64,000 nucleotides of DNA from Cellulomonas sp. Leaf395 (GCF_001424125.1 NZ_LMQI01000005.1:598162-662161); one strand, 5' to 3'; shown: positions 26,816 to 35,138, counted from the stretch's first letter. Notes: generated by a model from the letters alone, not told the origin. Made by a program: numbers and translations.

Positions 26816-27370
26816 TCACCGGTCCGAGCGCTGGATCCGGTGCAGCTCGACGTCGCCCAGCGCGCCGTCGTGGACCGAGGCGGTCATGAACGTCGCGAAC
26901 GGCTGACGACGTCGGTCCGTGGGCGAGCCAGGGTTCAGCAACCTCATGCCGGACGGGCTCACCGTGTCCCACGGGATGTGGCTGTGGCCGAAGACCAGCA
27001 CGTCCACGTCTGGGTGCTCGGCGTCGCAGCGGCGCTCCCGGCCGGTCGCCTGTCCGGTCTCGTGCACGACGGTCAGCCGGATCCCTGCCAGCTCGACCCG
27101 TGCGACGCGCGGCAGCAGCCGGTGGAGCTCCGGACCGTCGTTGTTGCCGTGGCACCCGACCAGCCGCCGGGAGCGCCGGGACAACGCTTCGTACAGCTCC
27201 ACGGACACCCAGTCGCCCGCGTGCACGACGACGTCGGCCGCTTCGATGGCAGACCAGACCGGAGCGGGAAGGTCGCGTGCCCGGCGCGGGACGTGTGTGT
27301 CGGCGAGCAGAACGAGGTGCACACCCGGATCATGCTGCGGTTCAGGGCGCCCGGCGAGCCAGGAGCCCAC
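26816..27370 (-). CDS. Calcineurin-like metallophosphoesterase (YfcE/MJ0936 type)
   Basis: 184 residues with the full metal-binding set of this small phosphodiesterase family: Asp24/His26 in LLADTHVPRR, Asp53 in VVHAGDW, Asn76-Asn77-Asp78 in GCHGNND, His103 in VVHETG, His129/His131 in FGHSHIPWD, and the closing NPGSPTDRRRQP. It is cytoplasmic and should hydrolyse phosphodiesters using two metal ions; the physiological substrate is unknown. The GTG at 27370 is taken as start; GTG 27322 just before the first strand is an alternative. It follows the lipoprotein gene by 22 bases on the same strand. Confidence 0.87.
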   Translation of the reverse strand: MGSWLAGRPEPQHDPGVHLVLLADTHVPRRARDLPAPVWSAIEAADVVVHAGDWVSVELYEALSRRSRRLVGCHGNNDGPELHRLLPRVARVELAGIRLTVVHETGQATGRERRCDAEHPDVDVLVFGHSHIPWDTVSPSGMRLLNPGSPTDRRRQPFATFMTASVHDGALGDVELHRIQRSDR

Positions 27371-27392
27371 GGCCCAGTGGCGAGGCCGACCG

Positions 27393-28133
27393 TCACTCGT
27401 CGGGCCCGACGAACTCGATCGAGTCGAAGATGGCGCGTCCCTCGTCGATCAGCGCCGGATCGATCGATGGGTCGGATTGGCCCAGCTCGATCACGGCGCG
27501 CTCGCCGTGCAGGTCGACCACGAGGTAGGTTGCGCGCTCGCCCCTAGCCGTGTACGCGCGTTCGGTGCAACCCTGCGCGGAATTCGACCTGATGCATAAC
27601 CGGCCGCCGTCGCAGGCGGTGAAGTCGACGTCGCTCTCGGCGGCGTGGTCGAACTCGAAGCCGGAGTAGTCGCCCACCGTGACCTCGGCGGCAGGGGTGC
27701 TTACCGTTGAACCCTGCGCCGCCATCGCATCGACCAACGCCTCAGCCGTCGGATCGATCTCGACGAGCGTGCCCTGCCACGCGCATGCGTCCGTCGGGAC
27801 ATAGGTGGCGGGGTAGAAAGTCAGGGAGACATTCCATTCATCCGGGAGATCCGGGTCGTCCCTGCCCAGTTCCACGCCGTTGTAGGTCACCCAGCCGTCT
27901 GGGACGGTGATCTCGAAGGGCACCGGGTAGCCGGTCACGAGGTATGTGCCGGCGAGGGCGCCGCTCTCCGGGAACGGTGCGACCGTGTCAGCCTCCGTGG
28001 TCGATGCGGGGGACGGCGGCTCGGTCGCGGTGCACGCGGCGAGGCCGACGCACGCCAGTACAGCGACGGCAACACCCACCCGCCGCGAGCGTGTCGCGTG
28101 AGCGGCGCGGGTGCGCCGGGTTGAGGTCCACAT
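27393..28133 (-). CDS. Secreted lipoprotein of unknown function
   Basis: 246 residues. A basic N-terminus, a hydrophobic stretch (VGVAVAVLACVGLAAC) and a lipobox ending at Cys34 mark a lipoprotein, followed by a Thr/Pro/Glu-rich linker. The mature part (about residues 60-240) is beta-rich: FEITVPDGWVTYNG resembles the start of domains found in extracytoplasmic proteins of actinobacteria, and four further Cys residues could form disulfides. AAAGGA precedes the ATG at 28133. It is divergent from the SARP-nSTAND membrane regulator and probably shares its control region, so it may be a surface partner or a target of that regulator. Confidence 0.8.
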   Translation of the reverse strand: MWTSTRRTRAAHATRSRRVGVAVAVLACVGLAACTATEPPSPASTTEADTVAPFPESGALAGTYLVTGYPVPFEITVPDGWVTYNGVELGRDDPDLPDEWNVSLTFYPATYVPTDACAWQGTLVEIDPTAEALVDAMAAQGSTVSTPAAEVTVGDYSGFEFDHAAESDVDFTACDGGRLCIRSNSAQGCTERAYTARGERATYLVVDLHGERAVIELGQSDPSIDPALIDEGRAIFDSIEFVGPDE

Positions 28134-28196
28134 GTCCCCGTCCTTTCGTTCGATCCGTTCAGCGCGATGGCTGCTCGATCAGTGAAGGACACGCCG

Positions 28197-28247
28197 GTAT
28201 CAGCAGGATATTGGCGCCCGCGGGTTCGGTATCGGCGCGATATCAGC
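28197..28247 (+). promoter_or_regulatory. Four direct repeats in SARP-box geometry
   Basis: Octamers GTATCAGC (28197), ATATTGGC (28208), GTATCGGC (28229) and ATATCAGC (28240) share the pattern RTATYRGC. Within each pair the pitch is exactly 11 bases, and the pairs are two helical turns apart. SARP activators bind heptamer repeats at 11-base pitch. The array ends 40 bases before the SARP start codon and lies in the region shared with the divergent lipoprotein gene. The second pair also contains the perfect inverted repeat TATCG-GCG-CGATA. Confidence 0.6.
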
Positions 28248-28286
28248 GGTCTTGTCGGATGTCGGGGTCGGGGTCACAGTGGCCCC

Positions 28287-31200
28287 ATGGTGGTGCGCGT
28301 TCTGGGAGCGCTGACACTCGACGACGGCCGGATTCCCCTGGCGCCGCGGGATCGTGCGGTGATGGCCGCGCTCACGATCCGCCTGGGTGCGGAGGTGTCG
28401 GCCGCATCCCTCGCGGCGGCGCTGTGGGGCGACAATCCGCCCGCCTCGTGGTCGAAGGTCATCCCCGGATGCGTCATGCGGTTGCGCCGCCTCATCGCGC
28501 CGGCGCGGATCGACACCACCGCTCACGGGTACCGACTCGTCGCGGAGTACGTCGAGGTCGACGCGGAGCGGTTCGAACGGCTCGTCACGCGGGGTACGCA
28601 GCAGCTGGAGCTCGGTGAGCCCGAACGCGCCGCGCACACGTTCTCGGCGGCGCTCGCGCTGTGGCGGGGGGAGCCCTACGTCGAACTTCCCGACTGGGAA
28701 CCGGCTCAGATCGCGTCCGGACGTCTGGAGGAGATTCGGCTCGGTGTCGAGGAGCTGCTCCTGGATGCACGGCTCCAGGCGGGCGAGGTTGCGGAGGTCG
28801 CCGCGCTCGCACGCGCCCGCGCCGCCGAAGCACCGTTGCGCGAGCGGCGCTGGGTCGTGCTGAGCGTGGCGCAGTACCGGCAGGGCCGGCAGGCGGACGC
28901 GCTCGCCACCGTCCGCAGGGCGCGGGGGCTGCTCGCTGCCGAGCTCGGTCTGGATCCGTGCACGGAGCTCGCCGAGCTGGAGCAGGCGATCCTCCGCCAG
29001 GATCCCTCGCTGCTGTCCGACCGGGTGTTCCGGGCCGCGAACCCGGAGTGTCCGTACTTCGGCCTGCCTCCCGCGGGCACGGGTGACGCCGAACGGTTCT
29101 TCGGTCGCGAGCAGGAGCTGTCCGGGGCACTGCGGGCGCTCGAGGAGCACGGCGTACTGCTCGTCGCGGGCTCATCAGGCGTCGGAAAGTCCTCATTCGT
29201 GAGGGCGGGGATCGGTGCGCAGTTCCTTGCGCGCGGCGTCGAGGTCGCCGTCGTGACGCCCGGCGAGCACCCGGTCGACTCTCTTCGCCATCTCGATCTT
29301 CCTGCCGGGGAGTCGCTGCTCATCGTCGATCAGTGCGAGCAGGCGTTCGCCGTGGCCGACCCCGCCGAGGTCCGGGAGTTCTTCGACGCCCTCTCGCGCA
29401 TGGTGTTCCGCGGCCCGCTCGTGGTGACGATCCGCGCCGACCGTCTCGGGGACCTGGCCGATCGCGAAGGCTTCGCCCAGATCATCCAGTCGCACATGCT
29501 CATGCTCACGGCGCTCGGCCCCGACGGGCTGCGGACCGTGATCGAGAAGCCCGCGGAGCAGTCCGGACTCATCTTGGAGCCGGGCCTCGTCGAGATCCTG
29601 GTCCGCGACGCCGACGGGCGAACCCTTCCGCTGCTCTCCCACGCCCTGCGCCAGGTGTGGTCCCGACGTGAGGGCCGCGTCCTGACCGTCGAGGGATACC
29701 GCGCTTCTGGAGAGATCGACGGTGCCGTCGCGAAGACCGCGGAAGAGGTCTTCGCGACACTGTCGGAGGACGGCGCGCGGTTGCTGCGCGACATCCTGCT
29801 CCGGCTCGTCGAATCCTCCGCAGACGGCGCGGTGATCTCTCGCCGGGTAGAGCGCACCCGGATCGCCATCGACGACGCCCATGCGAAGATCGTCGACCGG
29901 CTGGCGGACGCACGCCTGCTCACCACCGATGAAGAGTCCGTGCAGCTGTCGCACGAAGCACTCGCACGGGAGTGGCCACGATTGAAGGAATGGCTCGCCG
30001 ATGATGTCGAGGGCCAGCGCATCATGCGACACCTCGGCTCCGCGGCCGCCGCCTGGGATGCGATGGAACGACCCGACAGCGAGTTCTATCGCGGCAGCCG
30101 ACTGACGACCGCCCAGCACTGGCGGGACACGGCCGGTCCCGCGCTCACGGGAGTCGAACGAGAGTTCCTCGATGCCTCGTCGGCGAATGAGACCGCAGGG
30201 CTCGCTGCCGCGCAGAACCAGCTTCGCAAGGAGCGCCGCATGGTGCGGCGACTCTCCTGGGTGTCCGTGGGCGCGGCCGCGCTCGCGATCTTTGCGGTGA
30301 CGGCGAGCCTCGTTGCCAGATTCCAGGCGAATCTCGCAAGCGAGCGCGACACGGTCGCAGAGGCCCGGCGCGTCGCGGGCCTCGCGCTGGAGGAGCCGGA
30401 CTTCGACCGTGCGCTGCTACTCGCCGTGGAGGCCATCCACATCTGGGACGATTCCGACACTCGCGTCAACCTCGTACGCCTCATCTCCCGCGCACCCCGT
30501 CTGACGAGCATCATCCGCATCCCGGAAGACGGAGTCGCCGCCGCGAGCATGTCGCTCGCGGAGGACGGGACCCGGGCAGCGGTGATCGACAGCGACCACG
30601 ACCTGCGCCTGTTCGACCTCGACGACCGATCACAGCTCGGCGAGTACTCCCCGTTCTCGACGATGATGCTGACATCGGCCGTCGACCCTGTCTCCGGGGC
30701 CGTCGCATTCAGCGAGACATCCGACCGCTGTACCGACGCCCTCTGTACTCGGCGAACGGGAACGCTCGATCTCGCAGAGCAGGGCCGCTCCGGCGTGGCA
30801 ACCTACGAGGGGATGGGCGGGACCGCGATAGACGTCGAGTACTCGGCCGACGGATCCCTGTTCGCAGCGCTCGCGGCGACACAGCAGCCTGATTCACCCG
30901 TGAGCGTCGCCCTCTGGCGAGGCGGCGCGGGAGACCCGACCGGCCCGATACTCCTGGATCTCGGCGTGATCAGTTCCGACCCGACCTCCACGCCCGGTCA
31001 GGCCCCGCCCGGTCCGGCCTGGCAATACAGTGCGGTGAAGTTCTCACCGGACGGCTCGCGCATCTACGCCAGCGGTTTCGGACCGACCGTCGTACTCGAC
31101 ACGGCATCGGGCGAGGAGCTCGACCGGATCCCCGGCACCGGGATTCTCGCCGTCAGTCCGGATGGCCGCCAGATCGCCGTCCGCGATGGCTCGCGCGCGG

Positions 31201-31694
31201 TGCGCATCGTCGACCCCTCCGGCCAAGCACCACCCATCACCGTCTCGCTGTCGTCCTTTCCAGCGGTGGCCGACGTCAGCCCAGACGGCACTCAGCTCGC
31301 CATCGCCGCCGGCGATGACGTCGTGGTGGCGAGCACCGCGACCGGCGAGATCTCGGAGACGCTCCGGGATCATGACGGCGTGGTCACCGCGGCCGAGTTC
31401 CGACCGACCGGCGAACTGGTGACCGCCGGAGCGGACGGCGCGATCATCACGTCGGACTTCGGGGACTGGTCGGCGGCCATTCGCAGCGACCTGCGCCCAC
31501 GAGACCTTGCACCCGCTGAGCTCGATGAGCGCACCGTCGCGCTCGAACAGTCCGACGGGCGTCGGCAGGTCGTCGTCGCCGAGCCGGCGGCGTGGGAGGA
31601 ACGCGCGTGCGAGATCGCCGGACGAGTACTCACCCAGCAGGAGTGGGCGGAGCTCCTCGGGGCTCGGCCGTACGCCCCGGCATGCGGGGAATGA
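28287..31694 (+). CDS. SARP/BTAD - nSTAND ATPase - beta-propeller membrane regulator
   Basis: 1135 residues from the ATG at 28287. Order: winged-helix DNA-binding domain (about 1-88, VRVLGALTLDDGRIPLAPRD), BTAD helical domain (90-240, EVDAERFERLV to AELGLDPCTELAELEQAIL), nSTAND1-type NTPase (270-620; Walker A GSSGVGKS at 295-302, Walker B SLLIVDQCE at 343-351), one membrane helix (about 655-678), then WD40-like blades to the end (YSAVKFSPDGSRIYASG, ADVSPDGTQLAIAAGD, VTAAEFRPTGELVTAGADG). It would be a signal-transducing activator tethered to the membrane, with the propeller probably outside. Upstream repeats suggest autoregulation. The trigger and targets are unknown; the divergent lipoprotein gene is the nearest candidate. 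Confidence 0.9.
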   Translation: MVVRVLGALTLDDGRIPLAPRDRAVMAALTIRLGAEVSAASLAAALWGDNPPASWSKVIPGCVMRLRRLIAPARIDTTAHGYRLVAEYVEVDAERFERLVTRGTQQLELGEPERAAHTFSAALALWRGEPYVELPDWEPAQIASGRLEEIRLGVEELLLDARLQAGEVAEVAALARARAAEAPLRERRWVVLSVAQYRQGRQADALATVRRARGLLAAELGLDPCTELAELEQAILRQDPSLLSDRVFRAANPECPYFGLPPAGTGDAERFFGREQELSGALRALEEHGVLLVAGSSGVGKSSFVRAGIGAQFLARGVEVAVVTPGEHPVDSLRHLDLPAGESLLIVDQCEQAFAVADPAEVREFFDALSRMVFRGPLVVTIRADRLGDLADREGFAQIIQSHMLMLTALGPDGLRTVIEKPAEQSGLILEPGLVEILVRDADGRTLPLLSHALRQVWSRREGRVLTVEGYRASGEIDGAVAKTAEEVFATLSEDGARLLRDILLRLVESSADGAVISRRVERTRIAIDDAHAKIVDRLADARLLTTDEESVQLSHEALAREWPRLKEWLADDVEGQRIMRHLGSAAAAWDAMERPDSEFYRGSRLTTAQHWRDTAGPALTGVEREFLDASSANETAGLAAAQNQLRKERRMVRRLSWVSVGAAALAIFAVTASLVARFQANLASERDTVAEARRVAGLALEEPDFDRALLLAVEAIHIWDDSDTRVNLVRLISRAPRLTSIIRIPEDGVAAASMSLAEDGTRAAVIDSDHDLRLFDLDDRSQLGEYSPFSTMMLTSAVDPVSGAVAFSETSDRCTDALCTRRTGTLDLAEQGRSGVATYEGMGGTAIDVEYSADGSLFAALAATQQPDSPVSVALWRGGAGDPTGPILLDLGVISSDPTSTPGQAPPGPAWQYSAVKFSPDGSRIYASGFGPTVVLDTASGEELDRIPGTGILAVSPDGRQIAVRDGSRAVRIVDPSGQAPPITVSLSSFPAVADVSPDGTQLAIAAGDDVVVASTATGEISETLRDHDGVVTAAEFRPTGELVTAGADGAIITSDFGDWSAAIRSDLRPRDLAPAELDERTVALEQSDGRRQVVVAEPAAWEERACEIAGRVLTQQEWAELLGARPYAPACGE

Positions 31695-31703
31695 TCTGGT
31701 GAC

Positions 31704-31838
31704 CCATCCCAGCACGGAATCGTCACCGAGTCCTGGTCGCCGATCGGGGGTCAGGGGGTGCCGGTGCTCGAGCTGCCGATCGTCCAGGAGATCGCCTCGC
31801 TGGTGCGAGGGACGCGGATCGACCTGTGCACGCACTAA
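31704..31838 (+). pseudogene. Aldo/keto reductase remnant
   Basis: Directly after the SARP stop codon, in the same frame, 45 codons read HGIVTESWSPIGGQG, then LELPIVQEIASLV, ending at TAA 31836. HGIVTE(A/S)WSP(I/L) followed by a 'VxxIA' helix is a conserved segment of aldo/keto reductases, which are about 280 residues long. No start, ribosome binding site or flanking reductase sequence is present. It is a decayed fragment. Confidence 0.55.
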
Positions 31839-31871
31839 CCGCCGTCGGACCCGCGCTCGGTGACCCGGGCC

Positions 31872-32708
31872 TCAGCCCGGGTCGCCGAGGAACGCGAGGA
31901 TCGCCTCGGCGAGCTGCTCGGGCTGGTCCTCCGGGACGAGGGTCGAGGAGTCGGCGATCTCGATCAGGCGTCCCCCTGGGTAGAGGGCCGCAAGCCGGGG
32001 CCCGTGCTCGCGAGGCATCATCGGGTCGTCCAGCGCCCAGACCACCAGGACGGGTCCCGTGAAGTCGCCGAGCCGGTCGGACCAGGACAGGAGCGTCGCG
32101 CGGTCCGGTGCCGAGGACGCGAACGCCGCGAAGTCGCGCCGGATCGCCCGGGACCTCGTCGCCGGCGCGAACCAGTCGTCGAGCACCGCGTCCGGGATGC
32201 CGCGCAGGCTCATGGCGCCGTAGCCGCGTCGGCTGTGCCGAAACCGGCGGGATCGCAGCAGCTGCATGACCAGCCAGATCCCGCCCGGCACCCGGGCCGC
32301 CGCCGCGAGGGCCTTCGCCGGTGCGGGCGGGAAGTTGTCGAACGCCTCGCACGCCACCAGCACCATCCGCCCGACGCGTTGCGCCCGGCCCTCGGAGACC
32401 AGGAACTGGCCACCGCCCCAGTCGTTGAGCACGAGCGTCACGTCCGTGAGGTCCAGCCGCTCGAGGAGTTCGCCGAGCAGCAGCGCCACGCCGCGGTGGG
32501 ACAGGTCCGCACCCGGGCGCATCGGCTGCCGGTGCCCGCCGAGCGGGAGGGTCGGCAGGATGCACCGGCGCCCGGCAAGCAGTGGCACGACCTTGCGCCA
32601 CTGCGTCTCGTTCATGGGTACGCCGTGCGCCAGGACGAGCACGGGTCCGTCGCCGCCCGTGTCCTCGTAGTCGATGCGGCCCGCGCTCAGCTCGATGTGA
32701 TGACGCAT
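31872..32708 (-). CDS. Alpha/beta hydrolase with Asp at the nucleophile position (haloalkane-dehalogenase-like)
   Basis: 278 residues. The nucleophile elbow is VLNDWGGGQF with Asp96, as in haloalkane dehalogenases, rather than Ser. The oxyanion-loop region is LAHGVPMNETQW near residues 26-37, and the acid is probably in WALDDPMMP. Where most members have the catalytic His (GHF...PEDxPE), this protein has ADSSTLVPEDQPE, so the triad looks incomplete. It may therefore be an altered enzyme or a binding protein, and a dehalogenase function should not be assumed. The ATG at 32708 has only a weak ribosome binding site. It is flanked on both sides by gene remnants. Confidence 0.75.
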   Translation of the reverse strand: MRHHIELSAGRIDYEDTGGDGPVLVLAHGVPMNETQWRKVVPLLAGRRCILPTLPLGGHRQPMRPGADLSHRGVALLLGELLERLDLTDVTLVLNDWGGGQFLVSEGRAQRVGRMVLVACEAFDNFPPAPAKALAAAARVPGGIWLVMQLLRSRRFRHSRRGYGAMSLRGIPDAVLDDWFAPATRSRAIRRDFAAFASSAPDRATLLSWSDRLGDFTGPVLVVWALDDPMMPREHGPRLAALYPGGRLIEIADSSTLVPEDQPEQLAEAILAFLGDPG

Positions 32709-32730
32709 GGCTCAGACGCCCTGCGGGATG

Positions 32731-32859
32731 ACCCAGGGCTTCACCAACGCCGCGGTGCTCACGGGGATCGTCATCGGCGTGGGCTTCCTCGCCAGCGCGA
32801 CGGGCGAGTACACGCACGGCACGATCCGGACCATGCTCACCCGGGGTCCGGGTCGGCTT
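32731..32859 (+). pseudogene. ABC-2 type permease remnant
   Basis: About 43 codons read GFTNAAVLTGIVIGVGFLAS, ATGEYTHGTIRTMLTRGPGR. A membrane helix followed by (E/D)Y..GTIR..L...P.R is a recognisable signature of ABC-2 export permeases of about 250 residues. The frame then runs into unrelated sequence and the rest of the gene is absent. It lies head to head with the alpha/beta hydrolase gene. Confidence 0.5.
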
Positions 32860-32880
32860 CCCATGACCGTGCCTACCGCT

Positions 32881-33804
32881 TCACGCCGGCGGGCGGCGAA
32901 AGTCGTTCGCCTCCCGTAAGAGGGCGTAGGCGTCGGCAACCGGGCCGACGTGCCCGAGCTTGTCAGGGTTGATCACCGAGCGGACTGCCTGGACGCGACC
33001 GTCGAGCACGTCGAGCGACACGATGTTGAACACGCGGCCGTCGCGGTCGCGCAGGATCGCGCCGGGCTGACCGTTCACGTCGTGGCGCTCGAGCGTGACG
33101 CCGATGCTGCTCACCAGCGTGACGGTCGCGACCAGCAGGCGGGCCACGTTCTCGGGGCCGTAGATGCGGTTGGGCCACGCCGGGGCCTTGCCGCCCGCGT
33201 CGCCGATCATCTGCACGTCGGCGGCGAGCAGCTCACGCAGACCGTCCATGTCGCCCGCCATGACGGCGTCGAAGAACCGCGCTGCGAGCTCGTCACGCGC
33301 ACGCCGATCCGCCTGGAACCGGGTACGCCCGGCGTCCATGTGCCTTCGCGCCCGCCCCGCGAGCTGGCGGCAGGCCGGCGCGGAGCGCCCCACGATCGAG
33401 GCGATCGACGGGTAGTCGAACTCGAAGACCTCCCGCAGGACGAACACCGCGCGCTCCAGCGGGGTCAGGCGCTCGAGCAGCAGGAGTGCCGCCGTCGAGA
33501 CCGAGTCTGACAGCTCCGCCGCTCGTGTCGGATCGTCGTAGGGGTCGTCGATCAACGGCTCGGGCAGCCACTCGCCGACGTACTGCTCGCGGCGGACGCG
33601 CGCCGAGCGCAGCTCGTCGATCGCGATCCGGGTGACGACGGCAGACAGGAACGCCTTGGTCGACGACGGTTCGTCCTCGTAGCCGGAGAACCGCAGCCAC
33701 GTGTCCTGGACCGCGTCCTCTGCCTCGCTGACGCTGCCGAGGACGCGGTACGCGATCGCGAACAGCAGCGGGCGCAGCTCCTCGAAGTCGTCGGCTCGGC
33801 TCAT
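32881..33804 (-). CDS. ECF41-type RNA polymerase sigma factor (SigJ-like)
   Basis: 307 residues. Sigma region 2 spans about 1-74 (RPLLFAIAYRVLGSVSEAED, AVQDTWLRF), the linker holds the ECF41 motif WLPEPL (79-84), region 4 covers about 105-160 (LERAVFVLREVFEFDYPSIA), and residues about 170-300 form the SnoaL-like C-terminal extension ending with the ECF41 signature NPDKLGHVG. In this group the extension modulates sigma activity in place of an anti-sigma factor. The ATG at 33804 shares its A with the TGA of the epimerase gene (TGATG), so the two are coupled. A matching ECF41 promoter lies upstream of the operon, indicating autoregulation. Confidence 0.92.
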   Translation of the reverse strand: MSRADDFEELRPLLFAIAYRVLGSVSEAEDAVQDTWLRFSGYEDEPSSTKAFLSAVVTRIAIDELRSARVRREQYVGEWLPEPLIDDPYDDPTRAAELSDSVSTAALLLLERLTPLERAVFVLREVFEFDYPSIASIVGRSAPACRQLAGRARRHMDAGRTRFQADRRARDELAARFFDAVMAGDMDGLRELLAADVQMIGDAGGKAPAWPNRIYGPENVARLLVATVTLVSSIGVTLERHDVNGQPGAILRDRDGRVFNIVSLDVLDGRVQAVRSVINPDKLGHVGPVADAYALLREANDFRRPPA

Positions 33805-34718
33805 CAGATGCCTTCCTTGAACCCCTGACGCCACGATGGGTACCGCAGCTCCCAGCCCAGCTCACGCTTGGCCTTGGCGTTCGAGAACCCGCGACCCTCC
33901 GTCATCATCACCACCGCTGCCTCACCAGCCAGCATCCGGGCCAGCCACACGGGCACGCGCATCGGCCGCTTGGCGCCGGCACTCTCGGCCAGGTAGGGCA
34001 GCCACTCGTTGGCGGGCGCGGGCTCGTCGTCGACGATGTTGAAGACGCCGGTCGCCTTCTGCTCGATCACCAGGACCGTCGCGCTCGCGGCGTCGTCGAC
34101 ATGGATCCACGAGGTGTACCCCGTGGCCTTCCCGACGAGCGGGAACTGGCGCTTCTTGATGAGCTCGACCTGGTCGTCGGTGGCGCCCGGTCCGTAGAGC
34201 GCGCCGTAGCGCAGAACCGCGCCCCCGAAGGATCCGACGGCCGCCTCGAGATGCTTGATGGCGTTGGTCACCGGCTCCGCGCCGACCACCCCCGGATCCA
34301 TCGGGTCCTCTTCTGTCTTGACCCAGCCGCCCTCACGAAGACCGTTCCACGCCCCGTAGCTCTGTGCGACGAACTGCGTGACGCCCGTGGCCGACGCGGC
34401 CGCGAGCAGGTTGTCGGTGCCCTCGGTGCGCAGCCGGTTGGTCGCGGCGAACCACTGGGCGATGTGCTTCAGATCGGGTGTGCCGGAGATCGCCGTCATC
34501 TCGTGCACGATCACGTCCGGTCCTGCCGACGCCACCGCCTCGCCCACCGACGCCGCATCAAGCCCGTCCATCACGACGGCCTGGGCACCCAGGCGTTCCA
34601 GCTCGCCGAGCCGACCCGAGTGGCTCGTCGTCGCCACGACGTCGTGCCCCCTCGCCACCAGCTGTGGCACCAGCCGCCGACCGATGACCCCACTACCGCC
34701 TGCCACGAACACGCGCAT
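33804..34718 (-). CDS. NAD-dependent epimerase/dehydratase family oxidoreductase (ECF41-linked)
   Basis: 304 residues of the extended SDR fold. The Rossmann dinucleotide motif is GGSGVIGRR at 7-15, DVIVHEMTAISG marks the fourth strand, and GGWVKTEEDPMDP followed by NAIKHLEAAV marks the active-site region. Thr stands where the classical YxxxK motif has Tyr, which also happens in other members linked to ECF41 sigma factors. ECF41 sigma genes typically sit beside carboxymuconolactone decarboxylase, oxidoreductase or epimerase genes, and this is such a case. A ribosome binding site (GGAGG) precedes the ATG. The substrate is unknown. Confidence 0.87.
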   Translation of the reverse strand: MRVFVAGGSGVIGRRLVPQLVARGHDVVATTSHSGRLGELERLGAQAVVMDGLDAASVGEAVASAGPDVIVHEMTAISGTPDLKHIAQWFAATNRLRTEGTDNLLAAASATGVTQFVAQSYGAWNGLREGGWVKTEEDPMDPGVVGAEPVTNAIKHLEAAVGSFGGAVLRYGALYGPGATDDQVELIKKRQFPLVGKATGYTSWIHVDDAASATVLVIEQKATGVFNIVDDEPAPANEWLPYLAESAGAKRPMRVPVWLARMLAGEAAVVMMTEGRGFSNAKAKRELGWELRYPSWRQGFKEGI

Positions 34719-34747
34719 GATCGTTCCTCCAGTGTTGTCGGATCCCG

Positions 34748-34902
34748 TTAACCGAGACGAGACAGGAGCGCACTCTGTGACACGACCGCGGTCACTGGGT
34801 TCTCGCCTGCCGCCTCTTGCTCAGCCTGCGTAGTCGCCACCGGCCAGCCCTCGTCGTCCCAGGCGAGCTCGCGGATGTCGAGGCGGAAGTCGCCACCGGC
34901 GG
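34748..34902 (-). pseudogene. Possible GH43 arabinanase C-terminal remnant
   Basis: On the minus strand an open frame reads GGDFRLDIRELAWDDEGWPV before a TAA at 34748. Several GH43 arabinanases end with a strand of the kind LxIRxLxWxxDGWP, so this may be the tail of a lost hydrolase gene. The rest of the frame is not recognisable. The ECF41 promoter lies inside the last codons. Weak evidence. Confidence 0.3.
34756..34782 (-). promoter_or_regulatory. ECF41-type promoter of the epimerase-sigma operon
   Basis: On the minus strand TGTCACA (34782-34776) is followed after exactly 16 bases by CGTC (34759-34756). These are the published -35 and -10 elements of ECF41 promoters. The -10 lies 37 bases upstream of the epimerase ATG. 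The sigma factor gene is the second gene of this operon. Confidence 0.85.
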
Positions 34903-35138
34903 TGGCGGGTCTGGGCGGCGAGGCGCTCCCCGCGGAACGCGGACCGCGGCGGTTGTGGCGTGCGCGGCCCGCAGGGAGTACGCGGCGAGCGACGTGGCAC
35001 AGCTCCGCCGACGCACCTGGCAGCGCCCGCCCTCGGCACCCACCAGCGCGCCTTGCTCGACCGGCCTGTCGATTCCGGCGAGGCTCGTCCGTCACAGTGG
35101 TGACAGGCCACACCGGGCGGCCGCACAGGAGGAGCGAC
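34903..35138. other. Intergenic region upstream of the YCII gene
   Basis: No gene recognised. GTCAC-AGTG-GTGAC (35091-35104) is a 5-base inverted repeat 35 bases before the YCII start and may be an operator. It also contains CGTCACA, one base away from the ECF41 -35 element, but no CGTC follows at the required distance. Confidence 0.4.
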
